Source of the DNA: a virus
Virus record (IMG/VR): IMGVR_UViG_3300010148_000133
Coordinates: 1-22,557 of that record
DNA length: 22,557 nucleotides
Strand: one strand, 5' to 3'
Below are positions 1-8,567 of the stretch, one piece after another. A program made the translations under genes and the position numbers. How positions within the stretch are numbered: the stretch's first letter is position 1; every line of letters starts with the position of its first letter. A model generated the notes under the pieces. The model did no database searches, was not told where the DNA came from, and saw nothing but the letters and a program-made list of their open reading frames with translations.

Positions 1-141
1 GAGACAGAAGCCGAACCGGTGGAAGTTATTGCCGAGGAACCAAAGGTTGAGGTAAAGAAAACAACAAGAAAACGAGCCCCTCGTAAAACTACGACAAGGG
101 CGAAAAAAACTAAGACGAAATCAATCTCCTCCGAAAAATAA
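1..141 (+). CDS. C-terminal end of an unidentified protein (5' partial)
   Basis: An open frame enters from the left edge and stops at TAA 139-141, leaving 46 visible residues. The first part is acidic and rich in Glu, Val and Pro. From about residue 19 it becomes strongly basic, with many Lys, Arg and Thr in short KKTTRKR-like and RAKKTKTK-like runs, then ends in SISSEK. Such low-complexity basic tails can bind nucleic acid, but no domain is visible, so no function is assigned. The frame closes directly before a strong terminator and lies just upstream of the neck gene gp13. The reading frame is well supported by the clean stop and terminator; the identity is unknown. Confidence 0.6.
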   Translation, partial: ETEAEPVEVIAEEPKVEVKKTTRKRAPRKTTTRAKKTKTKSISSEK

Positions 142-161
142 AATGTGTGTGTAATCCTTTT

Positions 162-194
162 CCTCCGGTGCTCTTCACCGGAGGTTTTCTTTTT
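162..194 (+). terminator. Rho-independent terminator
   Basis: A perfect 9-bp stem (CCTCCGGTG, 162-170, with CACCGGAGG, 176-184) closes a 5-base CTCTT loop and is followed by the T-rich run TTTTCTTTTT (185-194). It ends the transcript of the gene at the left edge and separates it from the neck-tail operon that starts at 230. Confidence 0.92.
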
Positions 195-229
195 ATGTTA
201 ACTAGTTAGATATAGCGGAGGATCCCCAA

Positions 230-1477
230 ATGTCATTTCCATCTTTAACGCCAGTCTCGACCAATTCGGCGATTGTGCTTCCTTCAACCGGATCACACTC
301 TGAAGTTGCTTCATCGTTGGCCATCGGTTATTATTCCGGAAGCGCTGCTTTTGTTACAGGCGCTGCTTCTCAGGTGGCGTACACATACAAAAGATTGGGA
401 GGGGATGTATTAGATATTGAACTTAAGGCCATAAACGTCTATAATCACTACGAGGAAGCCGTTCTAGAGTATTCTTATATCGTCAACCTACATCAAGCGA
501 GAAACTCCTTAGGGAGCGCCCTAGGAAGCCCTACGGGGTCCTTTAATAACAAGGGTGAATTAACCTCTGGTGATGATGCTGCTCTGAAATATCCTAAGTT
601 CAAATTTGATTATGCTTATCGGGCAGCCGATTCTTTTTCTACAGAAGCAGTTGTTGGAGGAACAACTCCAATATATTCTGCTTCTTTTGAGACGGTACCA
701 GATCAACAAGATTACGACCTACAGCAGGTAATATCAGCGAGTGCAGCAGCAGATAACACACTACCGTATGCTCCGGGATTCAAGAACAAGAGAATTAAAG
801 TTCGACAAGTGTACTATATAACCCCAAGACAGATGTGGAGGTTCTATGGTTACTACGGTGGACTAAATGTTGTCGGTGATTTTCATAATTATGGGCAATA
901 CGCAGATGAATCAACCTTTCAGGTTATCCCCACATTCCAGAATAAGTTGCAAGCAGTCATGTATGAGGATCATTTGTACACAAGGACATCTCACCACTCA
1001 TATGAATTAATTGACAACAAGTTGAGAATATATCCCGTTCCCGATGATGTGTCACCACAGAAGTTTTTCTTTAGGTTCACTGTAGAAGACACCGCTTTCT
1101 CATCAGGATCTTCAGATTCCGGAATGCTCGGTGTCAATAACATGAACACTTTACCGTTCCAAAATCTTCCTTTTGAAAGTATAAACTCAATGGGACAACA
1201 GTGGATTAGAAAATTTTCTTTGGCTCTTTCAAAAGAGACCTTAGGGCAGATTAGAGGTAAATTTGGAAACTCTGTTCCCATACCGGGCGATAACGTTTCT
1301 TTAAATGCAACAGAGTTACTAAGCCAAGCAAACACAGAGCAAACGACATTAAGGGAAGAACTCAATAAACAATTAGATGAGATGCTATACTCTAAATTAG
1401 CAGAGGTGGACAAAGCAATGGTCGACAACACTGACGCCATTGTACAGAAAGTTCCAATGAAAATATTTGTAGGATAA
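230..1477 (+). CDS. gp13: gp13-like neck (head-tail connector) protein
   Basis: A 415-residue protein resembling T4 gp13, which with gp14 completes the head neck so that the tail can attach. The best signal is the C-terminal part: an IRKFSLALSKETLGQIRGKF segment, a Pro-Gly stretch, a helix with TTLREEL, and a final KIFVG. As remembered, T4 gp13 has the same order (KDYATALAKELNGQI, then ALREEL, then GILVG). The N-terminal YKRLGGDVLDIEL followed by a Tyr/Glu-rich helix also fits the family. It is longer than T4 gp13 (about 309 residues), with extra sequence in the first 200 residues. The ATG at 230 has GGAGG at 217-221, 8 bases upstream. Next comes the gp14-like gene 4 bases downstream, as in T4. 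The match is from memory and unaligned. Confidence 0.82.
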   Translation: MSFPSLTPVSTNSAIVLPSTGSHSEVASSLAIGYYSGSAAFVTGAASQVAYTYKRLGGDVLDIELKAINVYNHYEEAVLEYSYIVNLHQARNSLGSALGSPTGSFNNKGELTSGDDAALKYPKFKFDYAYRAADSFSTEAVVGGTTPIYSASFETVPDQQDYDLQQVISASAAADNTLPYAPGFKNKRIKVRQVYYITPRQMWRFYGYYGGLNVVGDFHNYGQYADESTFQVIPTFQNKLQAVMYEDHLYTRTSHHSYELIDNKLRIYPVPDDVSPQKFFFRFTVEDTAFSSGSSDSGMLGVNNMNTLPFQNLPFESINSMGQQWIRKFSLALSKETLGQIRGKFGNSVPIPGDNVSLNATELLSQANTEQTTLREELNKQLDEMLYSKLAEVDKAMVDNTDAIVQKVPMKIFVG

Positions 1478-1481
1478 TTTT

Positions 1482-1967
1482 ATGTCAAAATGGGAAAGAC
1501 CAACTCAGCCTCCATCACCATTGTTTCTGGGCGAGAAAGAAAAGAACCTTGTAAAACAAATAAACGACGAAGTAATAGAGAGAGTTGTTGGTCAACAAAT
1601 ACTTTATTTTGCAATTGACATGGAGACAACAAACTTTCATTCCTTGTATGGAGAGGCCATAGAAAAAAACTTCTTACACCCCATCAGAGTCCACGCTTTA
1701 GTTGAGTATGGTGGCATTGAGACCGTTTTTCTGGACAGCGTAGGTATAGATAAGAAGACCAGTGCTACTGTCCATTTTCACAAGCGTAGATTGACTGAAG
1801 ATCAAAATTTATTTGTGAGAGAAGGGGATTTTATAAGATACGGTGATATCTACTATGAGATAGTTAAACTTAATGAGCCCAAACAACTGTTTGGTCAGAT
1901 TGAGTCTAAATTTGAAATTACTGCCGATTGTATTCGCGCAAGGGACGGATTATTCAATGGAGAATAA
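1482..1967 (+). CDS. gp14: gp14-like neck protein
   Basis: A 161-residue protein placed between the gp13-like and gp15-like genes, as gp14 is in T4. The second half carries the pattern expected of this neck protein: an F-x-KRRL segment, then REGDFIRYGDIYYEIVKL, then a Phe/Gly beta segment (LFGQIESKFEITADC) and a final acidic end. In T4 gp14 a similar REGD-Ile-Phe-Glu-Ile segment precedes the C-terminus. It would sit at the bottom of the portal and gate the head-tail channel. It is shorter than T4 gp14 (about 256 residues). The C-terminus overlaps the next start by 11 bases, which suggests coupled translation. The assignment rests on order plus motif similarity seen by eye. Confidence 0.75.
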   Translation: MSKWERPTQPPSPLFLGEKEKNLVKQINDEVIERVVGQQILYFAIDMETTNFHSLYGEAIEKNFLHPIRVHALVEYGGIETVFLDSVGIDKKTSATVHFHKRRLTEDQNLFVREGDFIRYGDIYYEIVKLNEPKQLFGQIESKFEITADCIRARDGLFNGE

Positions 1968-2796
1968 AGAAGTTACATTACAACCTTCTACTATCGAAAC
2001 GATAGATCAGGCCCTATATCATCTGATTAAGGATGAGTTTTTTTTGCATACAAAAACAAATTCAGGTTTTCGAGCAGTTCCAGTCCTATGGATATCGCCT
2101 GAAAGGTCTTTTCACGTCAAGAAGAAGGAAATAAGAGATGCTGTTGGCAAATTGAAACTCCCTCTAATAACTGTTGAGAGAACGTCTTTTGCAAAGGATC
2201 CAAACTTTAAAGGCGGTTGGCAAGCGAATATTTTTAACAACAAAGATGGACCTAGAGGATACAGAAAACACTCTAGATCAATAAAAAAACAAATAGTCAC
2301 AGAAAAAACAAGAGATTTTGCTGTGGCAGATTCTAAAAGGGAAAATGGCGACTTTTATCATCCGACAGACAACACAAGCGTTATCTACGAGGAAGTATAT
2401 GTGCCAATCCCTGTTTGGGTAACGGTAAATTACTCAATAACACTAAGAACAGAGTATCAACAACAAATGAATGATTTGATGACACCTTTCGTAACAAGAA
2501 CCGGTAACATCAATTCTTTGCTTATTAGAGACTCTGGTCATCAATACGAAGCGTTTATTCAACAAGACTTCGCTCAATCAAATAATATGTCAAATTTAGG
2601 TGAAGATGAACGAATGTTCCAAACCAAAATTGATATTAAAGTCCTAGGATTCCTCCTAGGGGACGGAGTAAACGAAGAGGCGCCAAAGATTGTTACAAAA
2701 GAAACAACCGTGCAAATAAAAATCAGCCGAGAGAGAGTAATTATCGGCGATGAAAAACCATGGAAAACCCGCGATAAGAAATACAGGGAGTTTTAA
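1957..2796 (+). CDS. gp15: gp15-like tail terminator / sheath stabiliser
   Basis: A 279-residue protein probably equivalent to T4 gp15, which caps the finished tail and joins it to the neck. It lies directly before the sheath gene. The central block (PVWVTVNYSITLRTEYQQQM, then a helix and PFVTRTGN) resembles the gp15 region in which a beta strand with LSIFTRYEDDM precedes a helix and the FQPHFN segment. A later acidic DERMFQTKIDIKVLGFLLG strand also fits. The ATG at 1957 is preferred over an in-frame ATG at 1873. AGGGACGG at 1941-1948 sits 8 bases before 1957, and the longer form would overlap the gp14 gene by almost 100 bases. The product is supported by order and motifs, not by alignment. 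Confidence 0.72.
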   Translation: MENKEVTLQPSTIETIDQALYHLIKDEFFLHTKTNSGFRAVPVLWISPERSFHVKKKEIRDAVGKLKLPLITVERTSFAKDPNFKGGWQANIFNNKDGPRGYRKHSRSIKKQIVTEKTRDFAVADSKRENGDFYHPTDNTSVIYEEVYVPIPVWVTVNYSITLRTEYQQQMNDLMTPFVTRTGNINSLLIRDSGHQYEAFIQQDFAQSNNMSNLGEDERMFQTKIDIKVLGFLLGDGVNEEAPKIVTKETTVQIKISRERVIIGDEKPWKTRDKKYREF

Positions 2797-2816
2797 TGAC
2801 TTTTGAATGCGGCGAA

Positions 2817-2824
2817 ACTATTTA
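2817..2824 (+). promoter_or_regulatory. ACTATTTA motif before the sheath gene (possible late promoter)
   Basis: The 61-base gap before the sheath gene holds AAACTATTTATT. The same ACTATTTA core recurs before the tail tube gene (6122) and the tape measure gene (8770), 30 to 41 bases before each ATG. Its reverse complement, TAAATAGT, resembles part of the T4 late -10 box (TATAAATA), but in the opposite orientation. A regulatory role is inference from recurrence alone. Confidence 0.3.
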
Positions 2825-2857
2825 TTAAGAATTATATATTATAAGGAGAGTTAGTCA

Positions 2858-5800
2858 ATGGCTAAAAAGTTTGATTTTCTATCACCCGGAATTTTGATCC
2901 GCGAGATTGACCAAAGTATTATCCCCCCAGAAAGGGACGAAGAAGGACCAATTATTATTGGTCGAGCCAGAAAAGGCCCCGGAAATAAACCAGTTAAAAT
3001 CAAGAATTTAGACGACTTTATTTCTATTTTTGGGAAGCCTGTTGCTGGCGGTGGCGAAGGTGGAGACATCTGGCGTGAAGGCAACACTGTTGGACCGACC
3101 TTTGGCGCTTACGCTGCACAAGCATGGCTTGCTTCTGGTGAAGCACCAATCACTTATGTGCGACTAGTCGGGGACCAACATCCCGGAGCCTCTGCTGCTG
3201 GTTATGCCGGTTGGCAACTAGGGTCGAATGGTATAACAACCAGTACTAGCACTAACTCAACTGCTTACGGATTATTTATAGCAGATAACACCACTGATCT
3301 TGGTCAAGGATTGGCATTTGCAACCCTCACTGTACAAGGTGGTCTACCTTCAAACAATGATACGGTTACCATCACAGAACAAGACGGCACAGCCCTGATT
3401 TTTGAACTAGATTCTGATGATACAGTTGCCGCTGGTAGAGTTGAGGTCAATATTGCCGGTGGCGCTAATGCAACTGCTCTAAATCTTGCCAATGCAATTC
3501 AGGGCGAGATAGAAAAAGGTAATCTAGTAAACTTTGTTGTGCAATATAATGCAACAATTGCGCCTGCTGTTGTCAATATCGCATTTACCGGGACAACTCT
3601 TGGAAGTGCAGCAGTAGCATCATCAAATGGTAGTGGTATTGCTCTTGCCGGAGAAACCCTAGCCCCTGCTGCCCAAGCGATTGGAGAAGGAGCACTGGCA
3701 GCCATTTTCTATGCTGATTCAGGACACTTAAAACTTGGAGGAGAAGAATATGGCTCTACTGCTGGATCTACTTTTCAATTCGGTGCTGGACGTCTTATCC
3801 AATCAATTGGTCAAGACAAGCATTTTGGTTTACAAGTGTTTAACGCTTCAGGTGTCGAAGTAGATAGGGTTGACTTTAATTTCAACAGAAACTCTTCTAG
3901 ATACATCCGTAACGTTTTTAACACAAATCCACAATTGGTTAATTCACAAATTACTCCGAGTGATGATCTTAAGTCGTATTGGCTTGGAGAGACTTTTACT
4001 CGACACCTAGAGACCTATGTTACCGGTACAGTTCAGCGTGGACAAAGCGCAGTATTGTTACCACTAGGATCTGCAACTGCTGGTACTGCTAACTGGGGAT
4101 ATCGTGCAACTGGTTCTGCTCCTGCTAAAACAGGATATGTCTTTTCTCAGAGAGCAACAAACCAACAACAATTATTTAGGTTTTGCGGATTATCTGATGG
4201 TGAAGATTTTCAAAAGAACCACATGATTTCAATTGAAGAAATTAGAGAACCAGCAAACCCAGTCGTTAATCCATACGGTACATTTGCAGTTTGCGTTAAA
4301 GACTTGGCTGGTAATTCAATTGAGAAATTTTCTAACTTAGACTTGAACCCGGCTTCTACAAACTATATTGCTAGAAGAATCGGTGATCAATATATGAGTT
4401 GGGACAACAGTAAAAGACGATATAGAACTTATGGAGATTTTCTAAATCTTTCAAACTATATCCGTGTTGAAGTTGCTTCCGGTATTGCTAATGGAGGCGC
4501 CGCTGGTGTACTACCTGCAGGTTTCCGAGGTCCCGTTAAACACAAAAGTATCGCTGCTACTTCCGGTTCATCAGTTATTCATTCTGTAGTATCTGGTGGT
4601 ATTGGTGGGGATTTCACTGCTGCCTTTGTGCAGCCCGGCAATTCTAGCACTGTCGTTGGTGGTCATGGTGGCTCATACGCTGTTGCCGCACACGGTGATC
4701 AAGACTTCGTCGTTAAGTACCACTTTCCATCTATTCCGTTGAGAAAATCAGGTTCTGACGGTGGAGCGGCGGATCCATATCGTGTTCATTGGGGTATTCG
4801 ACCAAAATTATCAGATACTTCTAATCAACACGACCCAGATTACGTTGATTACTTAAGGTTCTTGCCTGCAGGAATTGATAGTCATACACCTAATAGTGAT
4901 GCTTTTGAGTATTCATACAACTTTTCATTAGATGATCTTGTTATCAATAGTGCCTCAGGCTCGGCGATTTACAGATCAGGTTCGTACCATGCCACTAACA
5001 ACACAACAGCGAATTCTTTTACTTCGCCGGGTAACAATCAGTTGAATGCCAACGGTACTTTTGGAGATTTATTGGATCTTGGAGTTAGACAATTTATTAT
5101 GCCGATCTTTGGAGGTCGCGAAGGACTCAATATCAAAGAGGCAGAGCCATTTAGAAACATTGATGTTATTGGTACAACACTGAGTGAAACTACCAACTAT
5201 ACTCACTACTCTATAAACAAAGCGATCGATTCGATCAGAGATCCTGAGGTTGTTGCTGGTAATCTATTGTTGATGCCCGGTATCTATCAACCAATCATGA
5301 CTGATAAATTGATTAATACTGCCGAAACTCGTCAAGATGTTTTAGCAATTATTGACCTAGAGAGTGACTATACTCAAAGCACAGAAAACACTGACAATTC
5401 TACTCAGCGATTGGGATCTGTTACTACAGCAATTTCCAGCCTTAAGTCAAGAAACTTAAATTCTAGTTTTGCTTGTTCTTTTTATCCTGCTGTACAAGCA
5501 GTTGATAATCTGAGCCCGGGCGCACCTTATGTTTGGCTACCAGCCTCTGTTGCAGGACTTGGAGCGATGGCTTCATCTCAGCAAAGAACTGATGTGTGGT
5601 TTGCTCCAGCAGGATTTAATCGCGGTGGACTTGGCAACTTGGGAGGTCGTCGAGGCCCACGAGTTATTCAAGCAAGACAACGATTAGATTCTCGAGAAAG
5701 AGATGATTTGTATCAAGTTAACATTAACCCAATTGCTACATTCCCAGCCGAAGGGGTAGTTGTTTTCGGCCAAAAGACTCTTCAAGCAGATCAATCTGCT

Positions 5801-6118
5801 TTAGATAGAATCAATGTTCGACGATTACTACTTTTCTTGAAGTCTCGAGTTAGCACTGTTTCTAGAGGTCTTTTGTTTGATCCTAATGTACAAACAACTT
5901 GGAATCGTTTCAAAGGTTCAGTAGAGCCGGTCCTTTCTGATGTGAAAGCAAGATTTGGATTAACCGATTATCGTATTATTTTGGATGAGACTACAACTAC
6001 TGCTGATCTTATTGATCGCAATGTTATGTACGCCAAAATATTCATCAAACCAGCCAGAGCAATTGAATTCATTGTTGTCGACTTTGTAATTACAAGAACT
6101 GGTGCGGATTTCACTTAA
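2858..6118 (+). CDS. gp18: Tail sheath protein, enlarged
   Basis: A 1086-residue contractile tail sheath subunit, which polymerises around the tail tube and contracts at infection. The N-terminus (LSPGILIREIDQSIIPP, then EGPIIIGRARKGPGNKPVKI and a FISIFGKP segment) is typical of gp18-family sheaths. So is the C-terminal block, which has YRIILDET, then DRNVMYAKIFIKPARAIEFI and a final VITRTGADF. T4 gp18 has about 659 residues, so roughly 400 are extra. Residues about 153-265 look like a separate beta-rich, Thr/Val/Ala/Gly-rich domain of the type often inserted in phage surface proteins; residues about 370-800 hold further added Gly/Ser-rich sequence. AAGGAG lies just before the ATG. The order sheath, tube, tube paralogue supports the call. 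Confidence 0.95.
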   Translation: MAKKFDFLSPGILIREIDQSIIPPERDEEGPIIIGRARKGPGNKPVKIKNLDDFISIFGKPVAGGGEGGDIWREGNTVGPTFGAYAAQAWLASGEAPITYVRLVGDQHPGASAAGYAGWQLGSNGITTSTSTNSTAYGLFIADNTTDLGQGLAFATLTVQGGLPSNNDTVTITEQDGTALIFELDSDDTVAAGRVEVNIAGGANATALNLANAIQGEIEKGNLVNFVVQYNATIAPAVVNIAFTGTTLGSAAVASSNGSGIALAGETLAPAAQAIGEGALAAIFYADSGHLKLGGEEYGSTAGSTFQFGAGRLIQSIGQDKHFGLQVFNASGVEVDRVDFNFNRNSSRYIRNVFNTNPQLVNSQITPSDDLKSYWLGETFTRHLETYVTGTVQRGQSAVLLPLGSATAGTANWGYRATGSAPAKTGYVFSQRATNQQQLFRFCGLSDGEDFQKNHMISIEEIREPANPVVNPYGTFAVCVKDLAGNSIEKFSNLDLNPASTNYIARRIGDQYMSWDNSKRRYRTYGDFLNLSNYIRVEVASGIANGGAAGVLPAGFRGPVKHKSIAATSGSSVIHSVVSGGIGGDFTAAFVQPGNSSTVVGGHGGSYAVAAHGDQDFVVKYHFPSIPLRKSGSDGGAADPYRVHWGIRPKLSDTSNQHDPDYVDYLRFLPAGIDSHTPNSDAFEYSYNFSLDDLVINSASGSAIYRSGSYHATNNTTANSFTSPGNNQLNANGTFGDLLDLGVRQFIMPIFGGREGLNIKEAEPFRNIDVIGTTLSETTNYTHYSINKAIDSIRDPEVVAGNLLLMPGIYQPIMTDKLINTAETRQDVLAIIDLESDYTQSTENTDNSTQRLGSVTTAISSLKSRNLNSSFACSFYPAVQAVDNLSPGAPYVWLPASVAGLGAMASSQQRTDVWFAPAGFNRGGLGNLGGRRGPRVIQARQRLDSRERDDLYQVNINPIATFPAEGVVVFGQKTLQADQSALDRINVRRLLLFLKSRVSTVSRGLLFDPNVQTTWNRFKGSVEPVLSDVKARFGLTDYRIILDETTTTADLIDRNVMYAKIFIKPARAIEFIVVDFVITRTGADFT

Positions 6119-6121
6119 TAT

Positions 6122-6129
6122 ACTATTTA
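6122..6129 (+). promoter_or_regulatory. ACTATTTA motif before the tail tube gene (possible late promoter)
   Basis: The 33-base gap between sheath and tube genes contains TACTATTTAATTT, the second copy of the ACTATTTA core, 30 bases before the ATG and ahead of the AGGAG site. It may allow separate high-level transcription of the tube gene. The role is inferred from recurrence only. Confidence 0.28.
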
Positions 6130-6151
6130 ATTTAAACAGGAGAAAATAAAC

Positions 6152-6826
6152 ATGGCATTTTGGACACAAAATCATAGTGTAAACTCATCAGGGATTGGCA
6201 CTAAAGATCCAAAAAGGAAATATCGATTTAAAATAAGCATCAACTCGCTCAATGATAATGGCTGTGTTTGGTGGGCAAAAACTGTCGCGAAACCTTCATT
6301 TGAAATCACAGAGAGTGAGCACACCTTTTTGACTCATAAATTTTATTACCCGGGAAGAATTAGTTGGAATGAAATAGAAATGACATTAGTTGATCCTGTT
6401 TCACCCGGTGCTGTTGCAAACTTGAACGCAATGATTAGAGCACAGGGATACGCTGTTCCTTCTGAGGACTTATCTGGGACATCTTTTGAAACAATGTCTA
6501 AAGGTAAAGGCGCAAATGCATTGGGTGCTGTTTTAATTCAACAACTCGACGCTGCTGGTGATGTTATCGAAACTTGGGAACTTAAAAATCCTTTCATTAA
6601 AGGGGTTAAGTACGGAGACCTAGACTATACTTCTGATGACTTATTGGAAATTTCTCTTAGTCTCAGATACGATTGGGCTACTTGTACAATTGGATCAGGT
6701 GATGGTGTTGATTCATCTAACGACAGTATAGGAACTAATTTAGTTGCTGGTCAACCAAGTGATGTTAGAGGTGGACGTTCATTCTTTAACGCTGGGGACA
6801 CTGCATCTGACGGCTCTAGCGACTAG
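6152..6826 (+). CDS. gp19: Tail tube protein (first copy)
   Basis: A 224-residue tail tube subunit of the gp19 type, forming the inner channel for DNA. The family pattern is clear: N-terminal MAFWT, a strand with KYRFKISI, a Lys-Pro-Ser turn at residues 47-49, then FLTHKFYYPGRISWNEIEMT followed by LVDP. In the second half come ETWELKNPFIKGVKYGDLDY, TSDDLLEISLSLRYDWA and a Ser/Asp/Gly-rich end. T4 gp19 has about 163 residues, so this one has a longer C-terminal tail. The ATG at 6152 follows CAGGAG. It lies between the sheath gene and a paralogue that repeats all these motifs. The function is confident from position and motif order. Confidence 0.9.
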   Translation: MAFWTQNHSVNSSGIGTKDPKRKYRFKISINSLNDNGCVWWAKTVAKPSFEITESEHTFLTHKFYYPGRISWNEIEMTLVDPVSPGAVANLNAMIRAQGYAVPSEDLSGTSFETMSKGKGANALGAVLIQQLDAAGDVIETWELKNPFIKGVKYGDLDYTSDDLLEISLSLRYDWATCTIGSGDGVDSSNDSIGTNLVAGQPSDVRGGRSFFNAGDTASDGSSD

Positions 6827-6837
6827 TAGGATATGAA

Positions 6838-7656
6838 GTGGCCTTTTGGACAAAACAATTAGGGACAGGTAAAGGGCAGAGTCTACAGCCAAAATTTGGA
6901 GACAGGTTTATTGTGATGTTTGGGGGCACTAATTCCTCTTTCGCTAGTAACATAGTATTCACAGTAAAGAGTGTAGACAAGCCCTCTGTTCAAATAGATA
7001 CAAAAGAGTTTAAACTTGTTAACCACAAGTTTAAATATCCCGGTACCGTTACATGGCAACCTATTAAAATGACATTTGTTGACATGGCTGGTAGTTTTAA
7101 CGATGGGATAACAATACCTCAGTTTGAATATTTTAGTTCAGAGCACACTAACATCGGAGTAAAAGGTGAGAAGTTACTTACCCCAAATTTCCAAAACACT
7201 GCTATGGCTTTAGCGTATCTTTTGTATTCTAGTGGATATGATACGCCGGGGTTTGAAACCGTTAAGGGGATGAACACGGCTATACAAAAAAACCTTTCAA
7301 TCAATTCTTTTAATAAAATCACAATACAAATGCTTGACACCGATTATACTCCCGATTCTCCTAACAACATTAAAGTAGTTGAAAGTTGGGAATTGTTTAA
7401 TCCAATAGTTAGATCAATAAATTGGGGTAGTCTAGCCTACACTAGCGGAGATTTAGTAGAGTGCACATTAGATATTGACTATGATTTTGCTGAGATATCT
7501 TCTGGTCAATTGATGGGACAAGAAGGATTGAGGGTTGACGAATTCGTCGACGACGTAGAAGAAGCAGAAGACATCGCTACCAATGGTGAAGAAAACGGTG
7601 AAGAAGTAGAAGAAATAAACGTTCAGGACGATCCCAGCCTAAGAGCAGAAGAGTGA
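6838..7656 (+). CDS. Tail tube paralogue with acidic tail (GTG start)
   Basis: A 272-residue paralogue of the preceding tube protein. Shared signs are MAFWT at the N-terminus, the Lys-Pro-Ser turn at 48-50, HKFKYPGTVTWQPIKMTFVD, then ESWELFNPIVRSINWGSLAY and TSGDLVECTLDIDYDFA. Translation must start at GTG 6838 to keep MAFW. The nearby ATG at 6833 is in another frame and soon stops. AGTAGGA upstream is a modest binding site. An extra region of about 30 residues sits after the first WQP block, and residues about 232-272 are extremely acidic (repeated Glu/Asp). It could be a minor tube subunit, a tube initiator or terminator, or a second major tube protein; the sequence does not decide this. 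Confidence 0.85.
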   Translation: MAFWTKQLGTGKGQSLQPKFGDRFIVMFGGTNSSFASNIVFTVKSVDKPSVQIDTKEFKLVNHKFKYPGTVTWQPIKMTFVDMAGSFNDGITIPQFEYFSSEHTNIGVKGEKLLTPNFQNTAMALAYLLYSSGYDTPGFETVKGMNTAIQKNLSINSFNKITIQMLDTDYTPDSPNNIKVVESWELFNPIVRSINWGSLAYTSGDLVECTLDIDYDFAEISSGQLMGQEGLRVDEFVDDVEEAEDIATNGEENGEEVEEINVQDDPSLRAEE

Positions 7657-7724
7657 TATCTCGAGATAAAAATTTTTTTACAAATAATTATATAACAATT
7701 TCATATTAATTCATGAGGTGATAA

Positions 7725-8567
7725 ATGAAAAGAAGAAACAATGAGGATAGGATGGTTAAAGGTCACAAACCAGCCCAATCAGAAGATCCTCCCACAATGG
7801 CAAACCCATTGGACTTTATTAATCCAACGGAGTTTGTTGCTCTACCTTCTAAAGGTAGATACCCAACCGGTCATCCCCTTCAGGGACAAGATTCTATAGA
7901 AATAAGATATATGACCGCAAAAGATGAAGATATCTTAACATCAAAATCCCTATTAAAAGAAGGGATTGCCTTAGATAGGCTTATTCAAAATTTGATTGTT
8001 AACAACCAAATCAGTTCTAAAGACCTGTATATTGGAGATCGTAACGCAATCATTATTTATGCTCGAGCATCAGCATACGGTGACAAGTACAAAACCAAAG
8101 TGACTTGTCCAAACTGTAGTGAGGTCTCTAGCCATACTTTTGACTTAAACGAATATCATTCTTATGACGGTGCAGACTACGAAGAGTTTGATTTGGAAGA
8201 GACAGAACATGGAACCTTTATGGTTACTCTGCCTATGACCAATATTGTTGCCGAAATTAGACCCCTATTGGGTATCGATGAAGCCGACATCATAAAAGAC
8301 CTAAAGAAGGACAAGAAAGGCGAAAATGGATTAGTTACAAATCAAATTAAGAGATTTTGTATGTCTTTTAACGGATTTAAAGATAAAAAGACGATTAATC
8401 AAGTTGTTGATAGGTTAACCGCTGTGGACTCTAGATATTTGAGAAACGCATTTACGGCCATTTCACCTGACTTGAGTGTTAAAGGTAATTTCATCTGCAA
8501 AAGTTGCGAGTATGAAGAGGAGATGGTGGTTCCTTTTGGAACTGACTTTTTTTGGCCTGACAGATGA
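7725..8567 (+). CDS. gp26-type baseplate protein / probable tail assembly chaperone, N-terminal frame
   Basis: A 280-residue protein of the T4 gp26 baseplate type (Pfam T4_baseplate as remembered). Visible family signs are FVALPSKGRYP at 37-47, EIRYMTAKDEDILTS at 59-73, the IGDRNAIIIYARASAYGDKY block at 103-122 and two Cys-x2-Cys pairs (C128/C131 and C258/C261) that could bind zinc. It ends VPFGTDFFWPDR and stops at TGA 8565-8567. The ATG at 7725 has GAGGTG at 7713-7718. The next ORF, which encodes conserved-looking sequence up to the tape measure gene, overlaps this end in the +1 frame across a run of seven T (8547-8553). That position and overlap suggest a frameshifted chaperone pair like lambda G/GT; this is inference. 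Confidence 0.8.
   Translation: MKRRNNEDRMVKGHKPAQSEDPPTMANPLDFINPTEFVALPSKGRYPTGHPLQGQDSIEIRYMTAKDEDILTSKSLLKEGIALDRLIQNLIVNNQISSKDLYIGDRNAIIIYARASAYGDKYKTKVTCPNCSEVSSHTFDLNEYHSYDGADYEEFDLEETEHGTFMVTLPMTNIVAEIRPLLGIDEADIIKDLKKDKKGENGLVTNQIKRFCMSFNGFKDKKTINQVVDRLTAVDSRYLRNAFTAISPDLSVKGNFICKSCEYEEEMVVPFGTDFFWPDR

Noticed and set aside
991-1440. 149-residue minus-strand frame
   Set aside because: It lies entirely inside the gp13-like gene, is antisense to a well-supported frame, and has no recognisable domain or binding site.
1873-1956. Longer N-terminus for the gp15-like gene from ATG 1873
   Set aside because: It would overlap the gp14-like gene by 95 bases and has no binding site; ATG 1957 has one at proper distance.
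7657-7668. Palindrome TATCTCGAGATA after the second tube gene as a terminator or operator
   Set aside because: It is only 12 bases and would leave a 4-bp stem as RNA; the T run is offset by an A run, so evidence is too weak.
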